Below are positions 20,440 to 31,222 of a stretch of 64,000 nt of DNA, piece after piece (positions within the stretch are counted from its first letter, which is position 1; each line of letters starts with the position of its first letter). The translations under genes were made by a program, and so were the position numbers. The notes under the pieces are model-generated. The model was not told the DNA's origin. It did not search any database and worked only from the letters and a program-made list of their open reading frames with translations. Where the stretch lies: contig CACBKA010000003.1 in the NCBI GenBank assembly GCA_902539745.1, positions 1-64,000 of the forward strand, read 5' to 3'. This DNA comes from an uncultured Pelagibacteraceae bacterium. Its GTDB lineage: Bacteria > Pseudomonadota > Alphaproteobacteria > Pelagibacterales > Pelagibacteraceae.

Positions 20440-21489
20440 ATGTTTTCTTTTATAAGACCTTTTATATTTAATTTAGATCCTGAAAAAGCTCACGATTTAG
20501 CGATAAAATCACTCAAATATAATTTTCTTCCAAGCAATTTATTTTCAGTATCTGGTGAAGAAATTTTAAGAACCAAACTACTTGGCAAAGAGATTAATAA
20601 TCCCATCGGTCTAGCAGCAGGTTTTGACAAAAGCGCAGAAGTTTATAATGAAATATTTAAAATTGGTTTTGGATTTGTTGAGGTTGGAACTGTTACTCCA
20701 AAAAAGCAGTTTGGAAATGAAAAACCTCGAATTTTTAGATTAGAAAAAGATCAGGCATTAATAAACAGACTTGGATTTAATAATGATGGATCTGAAATTG
20801 TTAAAAAAAGGATTGAAAATAATATTCCATCAAGTTTATTGGGCATAAATATAGGTCCAAATAAAAATACAGTTAATATGACTGATGATTTCTTAAGATG
20901 TGCAGAAATTTTTTTTCCAATTGGAGATTATATAACAATTAATATCTCTTCACCAAATACCTCTGGTTTACGAGATTTTCATGATGAAGATGCTTTAAAA
21001 AAATTACTATCAAAGATTAATGAAGTAAGAGAAAAAAGCAATTTTAATAAATCTTTTTTATTAAAGGTTTCACCTGACCTAGATAGTTCGCAGATACCAG
21101 TTATTGTAAAACTTATTTTAGAGTACAAAATCGATGGAGTGATTTTAACAAATACTAGTAACAAAAATAGGGATAATTTAAAAGACCCAAATAGTAAAGA
21201 GAACGGAGGATTGTCTGGAAAGCCTATTAGAGATTTATCAACCGAATTTGTAAAAAAATTCTACAGAAATCTAAATGGAAAAATACCAATTATAGGTGTT
21301 GGAGGTGTTGACTCTGGTGAGTCAGCCTTTGAAAAAATAGCTGCTGGTGCATCAGCTGTACAACTTTATACAGGTCTTATTTACAAAGGTCCTAATATTG
21401 TAAAAGTTATAAAAAAAGATTTAATTAAAATTTTAAATAATAAAGGTTTTAAGAATATTAACGAGGCAATAGGAACCGCATCACATTAA
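20440..21489 (+). CDS. pyrD: Dihydroorotate dehydrogenase (quinone)
   Basis: 349 aa; NPIGLAAGFDKSAE, ISSPNTSGLRDF, IGVGGVDSGESAFEKIAAGASAVQLYTGLIYKGP. Confidence 0.97.
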   Translation: MFSFIRPFIFNLDPEKAHDLAIKSLKYNFLPSNLFSVSGEEILRTKLLGKEINNPIGLAAGFDKSAEVYNEIFKIGFGFVEVGTVTPKKQFGNEKPRIFRLEKDQALINRLGFNNDGSEIVKKRIENNIPSSLLGINIGPNKNTVNMTDDFLRCAEIFFPIGDYITINISSPNTSGLRDFHDEDALKKLLSKINEVREKSNFNKSFLLKVSPDLDSSQIPVIVKLILEYKIDGVILTNTSNKNRDNLKDPNSKENGGLSGKPIRDLSTEFVKKFYRNLNGKIPIIGVGGVDSGESAFEKIAAGASAVQLYTGLIYKGPNIVKVIKKDLIKILNNKGFKNINEAIGTASH

Positions 21490-22611
21490 TTATTTAAAAA
21501 AATTATATTTTTTTTTATCGATATCAAACTTAATGTAATGAATAAGCTCCCTAGCATAAGAAAACGATATCCCTATAAGAACAACAATTATGATTGATAA
21601 TAGTCCATAAGTAATTGGATTATTTGTTGAAAGAGATAAAATTATCTCTCCAAGTTTATTATCTATCTGACCTGATTTTACAGGTGCAAATAAACTTGAT
21701 CCTTTTTCAAGAACAAATGTTTCTATACCCATTATTAAACCAACGGCAAGAAGTAATATTGCCAACAAAGTTTTATATTCTGATGCATTTAGCTTTTGAG
21801 AGATTCTTAAACCAATATGAAGCCCAATTATTGAACCAATTAACAAAATAAAAACTAAAATAAAATCTATAGTTTGAAACTTAAGAGCGTGAACAATAAC
21901 TACTAACCCTGTAATAAAAATTGTTACGAACAAAGATGTTCCTGGAACTAATTTTGTTGGCATACCAATAATATAAATCATTGCAGGAACCATTAAAAAT
22001 GCCCCACCAACACCCATAATTGATGCAAATATTCCAACAATAAATCCTAACATGATCGGCACTAATGCGCTTTCGTAGAGTCTGGATTTATGAAATTTCA
22101 TTCTAAACGGAAGACCATGTATCCAGTAGTGATCGTGAGCTTTTCTTTTTATAGTAATTTTTTTCCTTAAATCTGTTAATTCCTTATAACCTTTTGCAAA
22201 CATTAAAGTTCCAACGATTACTAACATATAAATATAAGCTAAGGTTATACTTACATTAATTACTCCTTTTTCTTTCAAATATGCAAAAATCAACATACCA
22301 ACTCCTGTGCCAACAACACCACCAGCAACAATTGTTATTCCCATTTTATAATCTAAAGTCTTTCTAAACCAATGATGAAGCGCACCTGATACAGAGGTAC
22401 CTAAAATGTTATTAGCCTCATTCGCCACTGCATAGGTTGGAGGAATTCCTAAAAAGATCAAAACTGGAGTCATGAGAAAACCACCTCCGATCCCAAAAAG
22501 TCCAGAAATAATGCCAACAATAAAGCTAAGCAATAAAATGATCCAAATTGTTACTTGAACTTGTGCTACTGGTAGGAAAAAATCCATTAAGTTTATTATT
22601 CTTTGATACAA
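21490..22611 (-). CDS. TauE/SafE family sulfite/anion exporter-like membrane protein
   Basis: 373 aa; duplicated GIISGLFGIGGGFLMTPVLIFLG / GIFASIMGVGGAFLMVPAMIYIIG motifs. Confidence 0.9.
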   Translation of the reverse strand: MYQRIINLMDFFLPVAQVQVTIWIILLLSFIVGIISGLFGIGGGFLMTPVLIFLGIPPTYAVANEANNILGTSVSGALHHWFRKTLDYKMGITIVAGGVVGTGVGMLIFAYLKEKGVINVSITLAYIYMLVIVGTLMFAKGYKELTDLRKKITIKRKAHDHYWIHGLPFRMKFHKSRLYESALVPIMLGFIVGIFASIMGVGGAFLMVPAMIYIIGMPTKLVPGTSLFVTIFITGLVVIVHALKFQTIDFILVFILLIGSIIGLHIGLRISQKLNASEYKTLLAILLLAVGLIMGIETFVLEKGSSLFAPVKSGQIDNKLGEIILSLSTNNPITYGLLSIIIVVLIGISFSYARELIHYIKFDIDKKKYNFFK

Positions 22612-22636
22612 ACATTGTCAATAGACATATATTTGC

Positions 22637-22665
22637 TTGATAAAACATTAGTGTCGAATTATATA
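22637..22665 (+). promoter_or_regulatory. Sigma70-like promoter for rpmB (TTGATA-N17-TATATA)
   Basis: Near-consensus -35/-10 with 17-nt spacer ending 15 nt before the ATG. Confidence 0.6.
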
Positions 22666-22680
22666 GCTAGAGGATAAATT

Positions 22681-22962
22681 ATGAGTAATAAATGTGAACT
22701 CACAGGCAAAAGACCACTTAAAGGGCATAATGTCAGTCACGCCAACAATAAAACAAAAAGGAAGTTCAATCCTAGTATCAAAAAAATAAAGTTTAAAAGT
22801 GATATTTTAAAGAAAAATATTACATTAAAAGTATCGAATGCAGCACTTAGAACAGTGGATTTTAAAGGCGGTATTGATAAATTTTTATCATCAGCAAAGG
22901 CTTTTAAACTTTCAAAAAGAGCTAAAAGATACAGAAGCAAAATTGTATTAAAAGAAGCCTAA
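22681..22962 (+). CDS. rpmB: 50S ribosomal protein L28
   Basis: 93 aa; MSNKCELTGKRPLKGHNVSHANNKTKRKFNPS. Confidence 0.97.
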   Translation: MSNKCELTGKRPLKGHNVSHANNKTKRKFNPSIKKIKFKSDILKKNITLKVSNAALRTVDFKGGIDKFLSSAKAFKLSKRAKRYRSKIVLKEA

Positions 22963-22964
22963 TT

Positions 22965-23537
22965 ATGCAATTAAGAAAATTATTTTTTACTCTAGCCATA
23001 TTTATGGCTGGTATTGTAGCAATATCAAATTTTCTAGTTCAATTCCCCGTATATTACTTAGGAATGGAAAATATACTTACCTATGCAGCATTTACTTATC
23101 CAATTACTTTTTTAATAACTGATTTGGCTAACAGGAAATATGGAAAATTTACAGCTAGAAAAATAGTTTATCTAGGTTTTTTCACAGGTATAATTTTAAC
23201 AATATTTTTTTCAACTAATTTTGATGATCTAATATCAATTAGAATCGCAATAGGTTCTGGGACTGCTTTTTTAGTTGCCCAATTGTTAGATGTAAGTATT
23301 TTTGATTTACTAAGAAAAAAAATTTGGTTTGTTGCTCCAATTGTATCATCATCACTTGGATCATTAGTAGATACATTTCTGTTTTTTTCAATTTCTTTTT
23401 ACAATACGGAAATACCTTGGATAAGCTTAGCCATAGGAGATTTTATTGTAAAAATTATAATATCTTTATTGATGTTAATACCATTTAGAGTTCTTCTGAA
23501 AAAAACTATTCCTGATGATAAAAAAATATCAGCATGA
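22965..23537 (+). CDS. Queuosine precursor transporter family (YhhQ/VUT)
   Basis: 190 aa; TYPITFLITDLANRKYG, membrane protein with DxxxNRxYG-type motif. Confidence 0.85.
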   Translation: MQLRKLFFTLAIFMAGIVAISNFLVQFPVYYLGMENILTYAAFTYPITFLITDLANRKYGKFTARKIVYLGFFTGIILTIFFSTNFDDLISIRIAIGSGTAFLVAQLLDVSIFDLLRKKIWFVAPIVSSSLGSLVDTFLFFSISFYNTEIPWISLAIGDFIVKIIISLLMLIPFRVLLKKTIPDDKKISA

Positions 23538-23542
23538 TTATT

Positions 23543-25312
23543 CTAGTGAATATTTTTTTTATTAGAGAAAAGGTCAGTTAGTTGATTTATCATAGCATCA
23601 CCTAAATCATGTACATCTGTTATCTTTACGGCTCTTTTGTAATAACGAGTTACATCATGACCTATACCAATAGCTAGCAGCTCAATTGATGAAAATTTCT
23701 CTATTGAGTTAACAGTATTTTTTAAATCTATCTCAAGATAATCATTCGCATTTGTTGATAGTGTAGAGTCATCAACAGGTGCCCCATCAGATATAACCAT
23801 TAATATTTTTCGCTCTTCTTTTCTTTTTTTCATTTTATTAAAGGTCCATCTTAAGGCTTCCCCATCAATATTTTCCTTTAACAAACCTTCTTTCAACATT
23901 AAACCTATATTATTTTTTGATTGTCTCCACGGTGTATCTGCTGACTTATAAATTATATGTCTTAAATCGTTTAGTCTTCCTGGAAATTTTGGTTTTTCAT
24001 TGGTAATCCATTTTTCTCTACTTGAACCACCTTTCCAGTGTTTTGTTGTAAAACCTAAAACCTCAACTTTAACCGAGCACCTTTCCAAAGTTCTTGCTAA
24101 GATATCCGCACAAACAGCTGCAACTGAAATTGGTTTCCCTCTCATTGAACCTGAATTGTCTATCAGAATAGTTACTAAAGTATCTTTAAATTCAGTTTCC
24201 TTTTCTTTTTTAAAGGACAAAGAGTTAAGTGGGTCAATTATTAATCTAGTTAATTTTGATGAGTCTAATAATCCCTCTTCTAAATCAAAATCCCAAGATC
24301 TATTCTGTTTTGCTAAGAGCCTTCTTTGCAATTTGTTAGCTAATTTAGAGACAAAACTTTTTAACTGTAATAGCTGCTGATCTAGTGTTGCTCTAAGTCT
24401 TTCAAGTTCTTCTTTTGTTTCAAGATTTTCAGCCTTTATAACTTCGTCAAACTGATCAGTATATATTTTATATTTTTTTTCTCTTTCAAAAAATATTCTG
24501 TTGGGTTTAATATTTGTTTTTTCTCCAGCTTCTTGAACTTCCTCAATACTTTTTTCATCCTCACTTGATATATCTTTTGTATCAGGAGGTCTGGTGTCAA
24601 TCGAGAGCTCTTGATCATTCTCCTGTTCTGCTATTTGCCCATCTTTCTGGTCTTTTGACTCTTGGCTTTCAGGACTTTTTAGCTTTTTATCACTCTCCTC
24701 ATGATCCTCTGAAAATTCTTTATCTTCAATGTTTAATTCCGATATTATTTCTGAAATTTTTTGATTAAATTTATTTTGATTATTTAAGTTATCTTTTAAA
24801 AAAGCTAAATTCTGTTTAAATTTTTTTGCAAAATTAACCTTTGTTTTTTTTGGTTCCTTAATATCAAAAAAAAAGCTCTTAAGATAACTGTCGAAAGACT
24901 CTTCAATTTTATTTTTATTTGATTTTAATTTAACTCTATTTTCATTATATTGAAAAAATAAGTTTTTTTTTATTCCTGAAAAAACTTCACAACCAATTTT
25001 TTCATATCTTATTTTTTCGGCAATTTTATAAAGTTTTTGAGATATTTCACCACCAGGTTTATATTTGTCATAAATTTCACTATTACTATACTTTAATCTT
25101 AAAGCCTCCGAATCCGCCATTGCTCTTAAAATAGAATAGTCTTTAATATCCTCTAGTTTATGAATTTCTGGTAAATTTATTTTGTTTTTATTATTAACGT
25201 TAGATGTTAGCTTACCAAATGTAATTTCGCAATTTTTTTTTTCTGAAATAGATTTTACTGTTGAGGTTAACGCATTTTTAAATACCTCTAAATGGGTCTC
25301 TTTTTTTTGCAT
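23543..25312 (-). CDS. cobT: CobT-like cobaltochelatase subunit (VWA domain)
   Basis: 589 aa; acidic linker then MIDAS motif [16 protein letters not shown]. Confidence 0.92.
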   Translation of the reverse strand: MQKKETHLEVFKNALTSTVKSISEKKNCEITFGKLTSNVNNKNKINLPEIHKLEDIKDYSILRAMADSEALRLKYSNSEIYDKYKPGGEISQKLYKIAEKIRYEKIGCEVFSGIKKNLFFQYNENRVKLKSNKNKIEESFDSYLKSFFFDIKEPKKTKVNFAKKFKQNLAFLKDNLNNQNKFNQKISEIISELNIEDKEFSEDHEESDKKLKSPESQESKDQKDGQIAEQENDQELSIDTRPPDTKDISSEDEKSIEEVQEAGEKTNIKPNRIFFEREKKYKIYTDQFDEVIKAENLETKEELERLRATLDQQLLQLKSFVSKLANKLQRRLLAKQNRSWDFDLEEGLLDSSKLTRLIIDPLNSLSFKKEKETEFKDTLVTILIDNSGSMRGKPISVAAVCADILARTLERCSVKVEVLGFTTKHWKGGSSREKWITNEKPKFPGRLNDLRHIIYKSADTPWRQSKNNIGLMLKEGLLKENIDGEALRWTFNKMKKRKEERKILMVISDGAPVDDSTLSTNANDYLEIDLKNTVNSIEKFSSIELLAIGIGHDVTRYYKRAVKITDVHDLGDAMINQLTDLFSNKKNIH

Positions 25313-25313
25313 T

Positions 25314-26288
25314 TTAACTTATTTTTACGTTAACAGAAGACTCTGGAAGATCTTCACCGAAACACCTTTGGTAATATTCTGCCACAATTTTTCGCTCTAG
25401 TTCATCGCATTTATTTAAAAATGTTACTCTAAAAGCGTAACCAGTATCTTTAAAAATCTCAGAATTTTCTGCCCAATGCAAAACTGTTCTAGGACTCATT
25501 ACTGTAGAAATATCACCGTTTACGAATCCATTTCTTGTTAGATCGGCAACTTTAATCATCTTAAGCACTCTTTCTTTACCTTTTGAATTATTTAAACTTT
25601 TATTTTTAGCTATTATAATTTCTAATTCTTTTTCTGCTTTAAGATAATTTAATGTTGTTACGATATTCCATCTGTCCATTTGACCCTGATTAATTTGTTG
25701 AGTACCATGATAGAGACCTGATGTATCACCAAGCCCAATAGTATTTGTAGTTGCAAACATTCTAAAAAATTTATTTTGATTAATAACTTTGTTTTTGTCT
25801 AAAAGTGTAAGCTTTCCTTCACTCTCTAAAATTCTTTGAATTACAAACATAACATCTGGTCTTCCCGCATCATATTCATCAAAAACTAAAGCAACTGGAT
25901 TTTGCACAGACCAAGGAAGAACTCCTTCTTTAAATTCAGTAATTTGTTTGCCATCTTTTATTACAATTGCATCTTTTCCTATAAGATCTATTCTACTTAT
26001 ATGACTGTCTAAGTTTACTCTTACACATGGCCAATTTAGTCTTGAGGCTACCTGCTCAATGTGTGTTGACTTTCCTGTACCATGATATCCTTGTATCAAA
26101 ACTCTTTTGTTGAAAGCGAACCCTGAAAGTATTGCTAAGGTGGTATCCCTATCAAATTTATAATTCTCGTCCAACTCAGGAACGTAAGGATTTTTCTCTG
26201 AAAAACTATCAACCTCCATATCAGTGTCTATCCCAAAAGTTTGTCTTACGGAGATTTTAATATCTGGTTTTTTATTTTCTAAGTTCAT
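25314..26288 (-). CDS. cobS: CobS-like AAA+ ATPase cobaltochelatase subunit
   Basis: 324 aa; Walker [11 protein letters not shown], Walker [10 protein letters not shown]. Confidence 0.94.
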   Translation of the reverse strand: MNLENKKPDIKISVRQTFGIDTDMEVDSFSEKNPYVPELDENYKFDRDTTLAILSGFAFNKRVLIQGYHGTGKSTHIEQVASRLNWPCVRVNLDSHISRIDLIGKDAIVIKDGKQITEFKEGVLPWSVQNPVALVFDEYDAGRPDVMFVIQRILESEGKLTLLDKNKVINQNKFFRMFATTNTIGLGDTSGLYHGTQQINQGQMDRWNIVTTLNYLKAEKELEIIIAKNKSLNNSKGKERVLKMIKVADLTRNGFVNGDISTVMSPRTVLHWAENSEIFKDTGYAFRVTFLNKCDELERKIVAEYYQRCFGEDLPESSVNVKIS

Positions 26289-26797
26289 TTTCTCATACTC
26301 ACTTTAAGTTGACTATATGCTAGAGTAATTTTTTTTAAAATATCTTCATACTTTTTACTTCCACGGTTTTTATCAGGATGGTATTTCTTTACAAGTGTTT
26401 TAAATTTTTTTTGAATATCTGACCAGTTTGTATCACTTTTAAGGCCTAAAATTTTTAAAGCCTCTTTGTCTTTCTCTGTCAAATTTGAATTATTGAACTT
26501 CTTAAAATCAGAGTTTTTAAAAATTCCTGTTTTATCATCCAAAGCATTAAGCCACAATATTCTAAAAAAGTTTTCAGAAGATCCAAAACTTTTAGTAGGT
26601 TTATGCCATGTAAGGTCAGACTTTACAAAATTTTGAATCTCCTTATCATCCATATCGGCAAAATAATTCCAGCTTTTGTTAAATTCTTTAATATGTTCTA
26701 AACAGAGTAATCTAAATTTTTTACTATTATCTTTTTCTATTGGAGCTCTATACAAGCCAATTTTATTACACTTACTCCAATCACAAATATTTTTCAT
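26285..26797 (-). CDS. J-domain (DnaJ-like) protein; ATG start preferred over the TTG at 26809
   Basis: C-terminal J domain with [26 protein letters not shown]; overlaps the cobS start. Confidence 0.88.
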   Translation of the reverse strand: MKNICDWSKCNKIGLYRAPIEKDNSKKFRLLCLEHIKEFNKSWNYFADMDDKEIQNFVKSDLTWHKPTKSFGSSENFFRILWLNALDDKTGIFKNSDFKKFNNSNLTEKDKEALKILGLKSDTNWSDIQKKFKTLVKKYHPDKNRGSKKYEDILKKITLAYSQLKVSMRK

Positions 26798-26832
26798 AAT
26801 AAGTTTCAATTATATAGTACAATGTTTATTTA

Positions 26833-27087
26833 ATGAAAAGTTTAATAGATATAGTTAAAGAAAAAATTAAAAAAAATATTCCAGATAGCAATATTGAGAT
26901 AATCGATAATACTCATTTACACAAACATCACAAATCTTTTAACAAAAGTAAAACCCATTTAAAAATAATTATACAATCTGACACTCTTAGAAATTTAAAC
27001 CGTATCGTTTCTCACAAAAAAATAACAAGTATTCTTAGAGATGAGATTCAAACAAAAATTCATTCATTAGAAATAAAAATTAAATAA
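26833..27087 (+). CDS. bolA: BolA family protein
   Basis: 84 aa; I(V)KEKI...SHLKI-like pattern, THLKIIIQSDTLRNLNRIVSHKKI. Confidence 0.82.
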   Translation: MKSLIDIVKEKIKKNIPDSNIEIIDNTHLHKHHKSFNKSKTHLKIIIQSDTLRNLNRIVSHKKITSILRDEIQTKIHSLEIKIK

Positions 27088-28189
27088 TTTTTTTTAATAC
27101 TTTTTTCATTTCCCCAGGACTAAGTTTATATTCTCCAGGCTTGGTAGTTAAACCTATTTTTCTCAGAAGTATAAGATTAATTTTTTTATCATAGTTTTTT
27201 TTATCAACTTCCATAAAATTTACAATTTTATTTAAATTTTTTTTATTTAAAAAGTTTAAATATTTTTTAAGTAGTTTGTTGCTTAGATAAAGATTTTCAA
27301 TCGTATCCAATGTTTTTTTAGAGCAAACTTTTTTTAAATAAGAAAGTCTTGTTGCTAAAATCATACCAATCAAAACAGCCTCCCCATGATTAATTTTTCC
27401 AGAATATTTATTTGCTGCCTCTATTCCATGAGCGAAAGTATGGCCAAAATTTAGTATCATTCTATCATTTTTTTCTTTTTCATCCTTATTAACAAAAGAT
27501 AATTTAATTTTACAACTTTTTGATATTGTCTCGCCCATAGTTTTAAAATTAGAACTTTCAAAAATTTTATTTTTATCATTATCTAGTTTTTTAAAAAATT
27601 TATTATCTTTTATTATTGAATGTTTTAAAATTTCAGCGAAACCGCAGACTAAATTTCTTTTGGACAGACTTTTTAATAGTGTCAAATCAGTCAAAACCAA
27701 TCTTGGTTGATAAAAGGTACCAATAAGATTTTTTCCGCCCCCTGAATTAACCGCTGTTTTTCCTCCAATTGAAGAATCGACTTGAGCTAAAAGTGTTGAG
27801 GGAATATTGATTAAGTTTATTCCTCTTTTGTAAATACTTGCTACAAAACTTCCAAAATCACCAATGATACCGCCCCCCACGGTTATGATTGTGTCATTCC
27901 TACTTAGATTATTTTTAATGAGTCTTTCTAAGAGATTGTTTGCTTTTTTAAATGATTTCAATTTTTCGTTAGGAGTAAATTCATAAACATAAACACTGTA
28001 TTTTCTCAGCTGCTTCTTAATTTTTATCTTAAAATTATTTGGAATATTTTTATCTAAAATTAATCCAATTTTTTTTGTTTTAGGACACAACTTATTTATT
28101 TGAACTTTTAATTTTCCTAATGACCCTTTACCAATAATAATTGTATAATTTGTATTCTTATTTTTTACAAAAATTCTATTCATTTTCAT
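27080..28189 (-). CDS. aroB: 3-dehydroquinate synthase
   Basis: 369 aa; VGGGIIGDFGSFVASIYKRGINLINIPSTLLAQVDSSIGGKTAVN. Confidence 0.97.
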   Translation of the reverse strand: MKMNRIFVKNKNTNYTIIIGKGSLGKLKVQINKLCPKTKKIGLILDKNIPNNFKIKIKKQLRKYSVYVYEFTPNEKLKSFKKANNLLERLIKNNLSRNDTIITVGGGIIGDFGSFVASIYKRGINLINIPSTLLAQVDSSIGGKTAVNSGGGKNLIGTFYQPRLVLTDLTLLKSLSKRNLVCGFAEILKHSIIKDNKFFKKLDNDKNKIFESSNFKTMGETISKSCKIKLSFVNKDEKEKNDRMILNFGHTFAHGIEAANKYSGKINHGEAVLIGMILATRLSYLKKVCSKKTLDTIENLYLSNKLLKKYLNFLNKKNLNKIVNFMEVDKKNYDKKINLILLRKIGLTTKPGEYKLSPGEMKKVLKKII

Positions 28190-28685
28190 AAATATCTACA
28201 ATCTCTTTGATTATTTGATTTCTATTTTTTGCATTACAATCTATTCTAAAGTCAGAGAGTGAATAAGTTTTCTCTCTAGACTTACACAGTTTTTTAACTT
28301 CATTTTCTGATCTATTATTATCTAATAAAGGCCTTTTCATGTTAACTTTAATTCTTTGAAAAATAATTTTAGAGTCCAAATCTAACCAGAATGAAATCCC
28401 TTTTTTACTTGTTTCATCTCTAATTTTTTCGTTCAGAAATGCTCCGCCACCCAGTGCTATAACAACTTTATTTTTATTCAAATAATTTATAGTCTCTTTT
28501 TCTTCAATATCTCTAAAAAATTTTTCACCTTTTTTTTTAAATATTTCACTTATAGATGATGATAGTTTTTTTTCTATAATGGAGTCTATATCTTTAAATT
28601 CCATTTTAAGCTTGTGAGACAAATCTTTCCCAATTGAAGATTTACCCACACCCATCATTCCAGTTAATACGAGGTTTTTTTTCAA
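28176..28685 (-). CDS. aroK: Shikimate kinase
   Basis: 169 aa; GMMGVGKSSIGKDL, DIDSIIE, VIALGGGAF. Confidence 0.96.
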   Translation of the reverse strand: MKKNLVLTGMMGVGKSSIGKDLSHKLKMEFKDIDSIIEKKLSSSISEIFKKKGEKFFRDIEEKETINYLNKNKVVIALGGGAFLNEKIRDETSKKGISFWLDLDSKIIFQRIKVNMKRPLLDNNRSENEVKKLCKSREKTYSLSDFRIDCNAKNRNQIIKEIVDIYENE

Positions 28686-28758
28686 TTTATACCCAAAATT
28701 TAATTTGATTTATCACAAATTTGTCTTAATTTCCGAGTTTAAATATATTTTAAAGACT

Positions 28759-28941
28759 ATGCAACCAAGATTAAATTTAAGATCAAAAAATAATTCATCC
28801 TTGCTTGGTACAGCCTTAAAAGGTTTGATAATTATTGGTTTCATTAGTTTAGCATTCTACTTAGTCGATAAGATAGATTTTCCATCTCCACAAAGTGAAA
28901 CAACAGAAGATGTCACTAATCAAATTATTAAACTCAAATAG
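28759..28941 (+). CDS. Small single-TM protein (60 aa), unknown
   Basis: MQPRLNLRSKNNSSLLGTALKGLIIIGFISLAFYLVDKIDFPSPQ...; internal ATG preferred over the ORF-track start; overlaps the next ORF. Confidence 0.6.
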   Translation: MQPRLNLRSKNNSSLLGTALKGLIIIGFISLAFYLVDKIDFPSPQSETTEDVTNQIIKLK

Positions 28942-30667
28942 AAACTTTTTTAAACTTGTTTTTATTTGTTTATTTTTTTTTCAAAATATTGTCGCAGAAG
29001 AAAAATCTGTTGATATTTGGAATAATAAAAATCAAACTAAGCCTGAAAAAAATAATATACAGCAAGAACCAAAGCAAGAACCAAAAATTGATATTTCTAA
29101 ATTAAACCAAAATCAGAATGAACTAATTACAATTTCAGAGAGTCAAAGCGAAAAGTCTGATGAAAAATTAATTGGGCTTTATGATCCTGGACAAAATGAT
29201 TTGAGTTTAGAAATGTGGATGCGTACAAATGGAGAATTAATCAAACAGTCATTAAAAAGAATCGAAAAAATTAAATTATCGAAGTTCTCCGAAGAAATAT
29301 TTCTTAATACAATTTTAACATACTCATATTCACCCCAAAAAAATTTAACTGAAAAAGAATTTTTAAAATTAAAAATAGATTGGTTAATTAAAAATAATAA
29401 AATTAAAATAATTGAAAACTTCTTAAATAAAAATTTAGAATTCGATGGTAAATCAAAATTAATAAAATATTTAGTAGATCATTACATTTCCTCAGCAAAT
29501 ATTTCTGAAGGATGTGAGAAAGCAGACTTTATAAACAAAGAAATAAAAGATAAGTATTTAGAAAAATTCAGAATTTATTGCCTAGTGTTAAATAAAAAAC
29601 AAGAGGAAGCTATACTTAATTTCGATTTGCTAAGAGAAGAGGGGAGATCAGATAAATTCTTTAATGACAAAATTTCTTTTTTGTTAGGATTGCAAGAAAA
29701 AACAAGTGATAAAATTTCAGACAAAAATTTATTAAATTTTTATTTATCCTCAATTACTATAGATGGATTTAAATACGAGCCGACCAACAAAACTGACAAA
29801 AATATTTGGAAGTTTTTAGTAGCATCAAATCTAATTATAATAGATGAACTTGAAGATCCTGAAACTATTAAAAAATATGAAGTCGCTGCTCATGAAGGAT
29901 CTTTCGATAAAGATAAAATATTTGAAATATATATGTCGATGCCGTTTAGTATCAATCAATTATTAAATGCATCAACAATCTATCAAAGCTTAGAAAGTTA
30001 TGAGGGAAGAGCATTAATTTATCAAAGAGCCCTGTTGTCAGATAACATAGAAAATAAATTAAAGTTATTTTTTCTCTTAAAAGATTCTTTTGATAAGGAA
30101 AAACTAAAAAATATTTTTAAAGATAAATTAAGTCAAATACTTAAAGAAATAGACCCAAGTGATGTTCCAGATGATTTTAAGAAAATAGTTGAAAAAAATA
30201 TAATTATTGAAGAAAAAGTTGAGCTAGGAAAAATAAAATTTGACGATAAGATCTTACACAGGTCTAAAGTAATTAAAATTTTTACTGAAGATGATATAAA
30301 AAAAGATAAAATAAACAAGGACCTAGCCAGCGTTTATAAAAAAATTAAACGAAACAAAAAATATTTTTACTCTATAAAAGATATTATGCTTTTAGAAACT
30401 TTAATTGCAGACGGAATATCAATTCCATCTGATTTAGATGTGAAAAATCTCTCTAAAGATTTAACTATTCCAAACACAATGGAATCACTTATAGAGGAGG
30501 GTCAAATAGGTTTATTCATGTTGAAGCTTGTTGAGATTATAGGAAGCGATGATATAGAGAATTTAGATCCTGAAACTTTATATTTTATTAACAACCTATT
30601 AAATAAAGGAAAAATTAAAAAAGTCAGAAATCAAATATTAAATCTCGCCCTACCTTTGAGAGTATAA
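28910..30667 (+). CDS. Secreted/periplasmic alpha-helical hypothetical protein (ATG alternatives 28895/28910)
   Basis: About 585 aa; N-terminal hydrophobic signal FFKLVFICLFFFQNIVAEE then a Q/K/E-rich linker and helical repeats. Confidence 0.75.
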   Translation: MSLIKLLNSNRNFFKLVFICLFFFQNIVAEEKSVDIWNNKNQTKPEKNNIQQEPKQEPKIDISKLNQNQNELITISESQSEKSDEKLIGLYDPGQNDLSLEMWMRTNGELIKQSLKRIEKIKLSKFSEEIFLNTILTYSYSPQKNLTEKEFLKLKIDWLIKNNKIKIIENFLNKNLEFDGKSKLIKYLVDHYISSANISEGCEKADFINKEIKDKYLEKFRIYCLVLNKKQEEAILNFDLLREEGRSDKFFNDKISFLLGLQEKTSDKISDKNLLNFYLSSITIDGFKYEPTNKTDKNIWKFLVASNLIIIDELEDPETIKKYEVAAHEGSFDKDKIFEIYMSMPFSINQLLNASTIYQSLESYEGRALIYQRALLSDNIENKLKLFFLLKDSFDKEKLKNIFKDKLSQILKEIDPSDVPDDFKKIVEKNIIIEEKVELGKIKFDDKILHRSKVIKIFTEDDIKKDKINKDLASVYKKIKRNKKYFYSIKDIMLLETLIADGISIPSDLDVKNLSKDLTIPNTMESLIEEGQIGLFMLKLVEIIGSDDIENLDPETLYFINNLLNKGKIKKVRNQILNLALPLRV

Positions 30668-30684
30668 TTGTATTATAAACTTTC

Positions 30685-31209
30685 ATGGCCATAAGAAAAA
30701 TTTTAACAATCCCAGACTCTATTTTAAGGCAAAAATCTTTACCAGTAGATAAGGTAAATAAAGAAATCAAAACTCTCATGGATGACATGCTAAACACAAT
30801 GTACGATGCGCCAGGCATTGGTTTAGCCGCTATACAAATTGGTATTCCAAAAAGGATTATAGTTATAGACTTATCTAAAGATCCTGAAAAAAAAAATCCA
30901 ATGTACTTTGTAAATCCTGAGATCACTTGGAAATCAGATTTAAAATCAACTTATGAAGAGGGGTGTCTATCTATACCAAATCAATTTGCAAAAATTGATA
31001 GATCTGAAAAATGTAATGTTAAATTTTTAGACTATGATGGAAACCATAAAGAAATAAAAGCTGAAGGACTTCTATCAACTTGTATTCAACATGAAATTGA
31101 TCACCTAAATGGAGTTTTATTCATTGATTATTTGTCAAAGCTTAAAAAAGATATAATTATTAAGAAAATATCAAAAGATAAAAAAGAGACAGAAAGAGTA
31201 GTAGTTTAA
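30685..31209 (+). CDS. def: Peptide deformylase
   Basis: 174 aa; GIGLAAIQIG, EEGCLSIP, QHEIDHLNGVLFIDYLS. Confidence 0.97.
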   Translation: MAIRKILTIPDSILRQKSLPVDKVNKEIKTLMDDMLNTMYDAPGIGLAAIQIGIPKRIIVIDLSKDPEKKNPMYFVNPEITWKSDLKSTYEEGCLSIPNQFAKIDRSEKCNVKFLDYDGNHKEIKAEGLLSTCIQHEIDHLNGVLFIDYLSKLKKDIIIKKISKDKKETERVVV

Positions 31210-31222
31210 ATTAAAAAATTTA

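Noticed and set aside
24000-24380. Antisense 126-aa ORF within cobT
   Set aside because: Opposite a well-supported VWA-domain CDS; probable chance ORF in AT-rich sequence.
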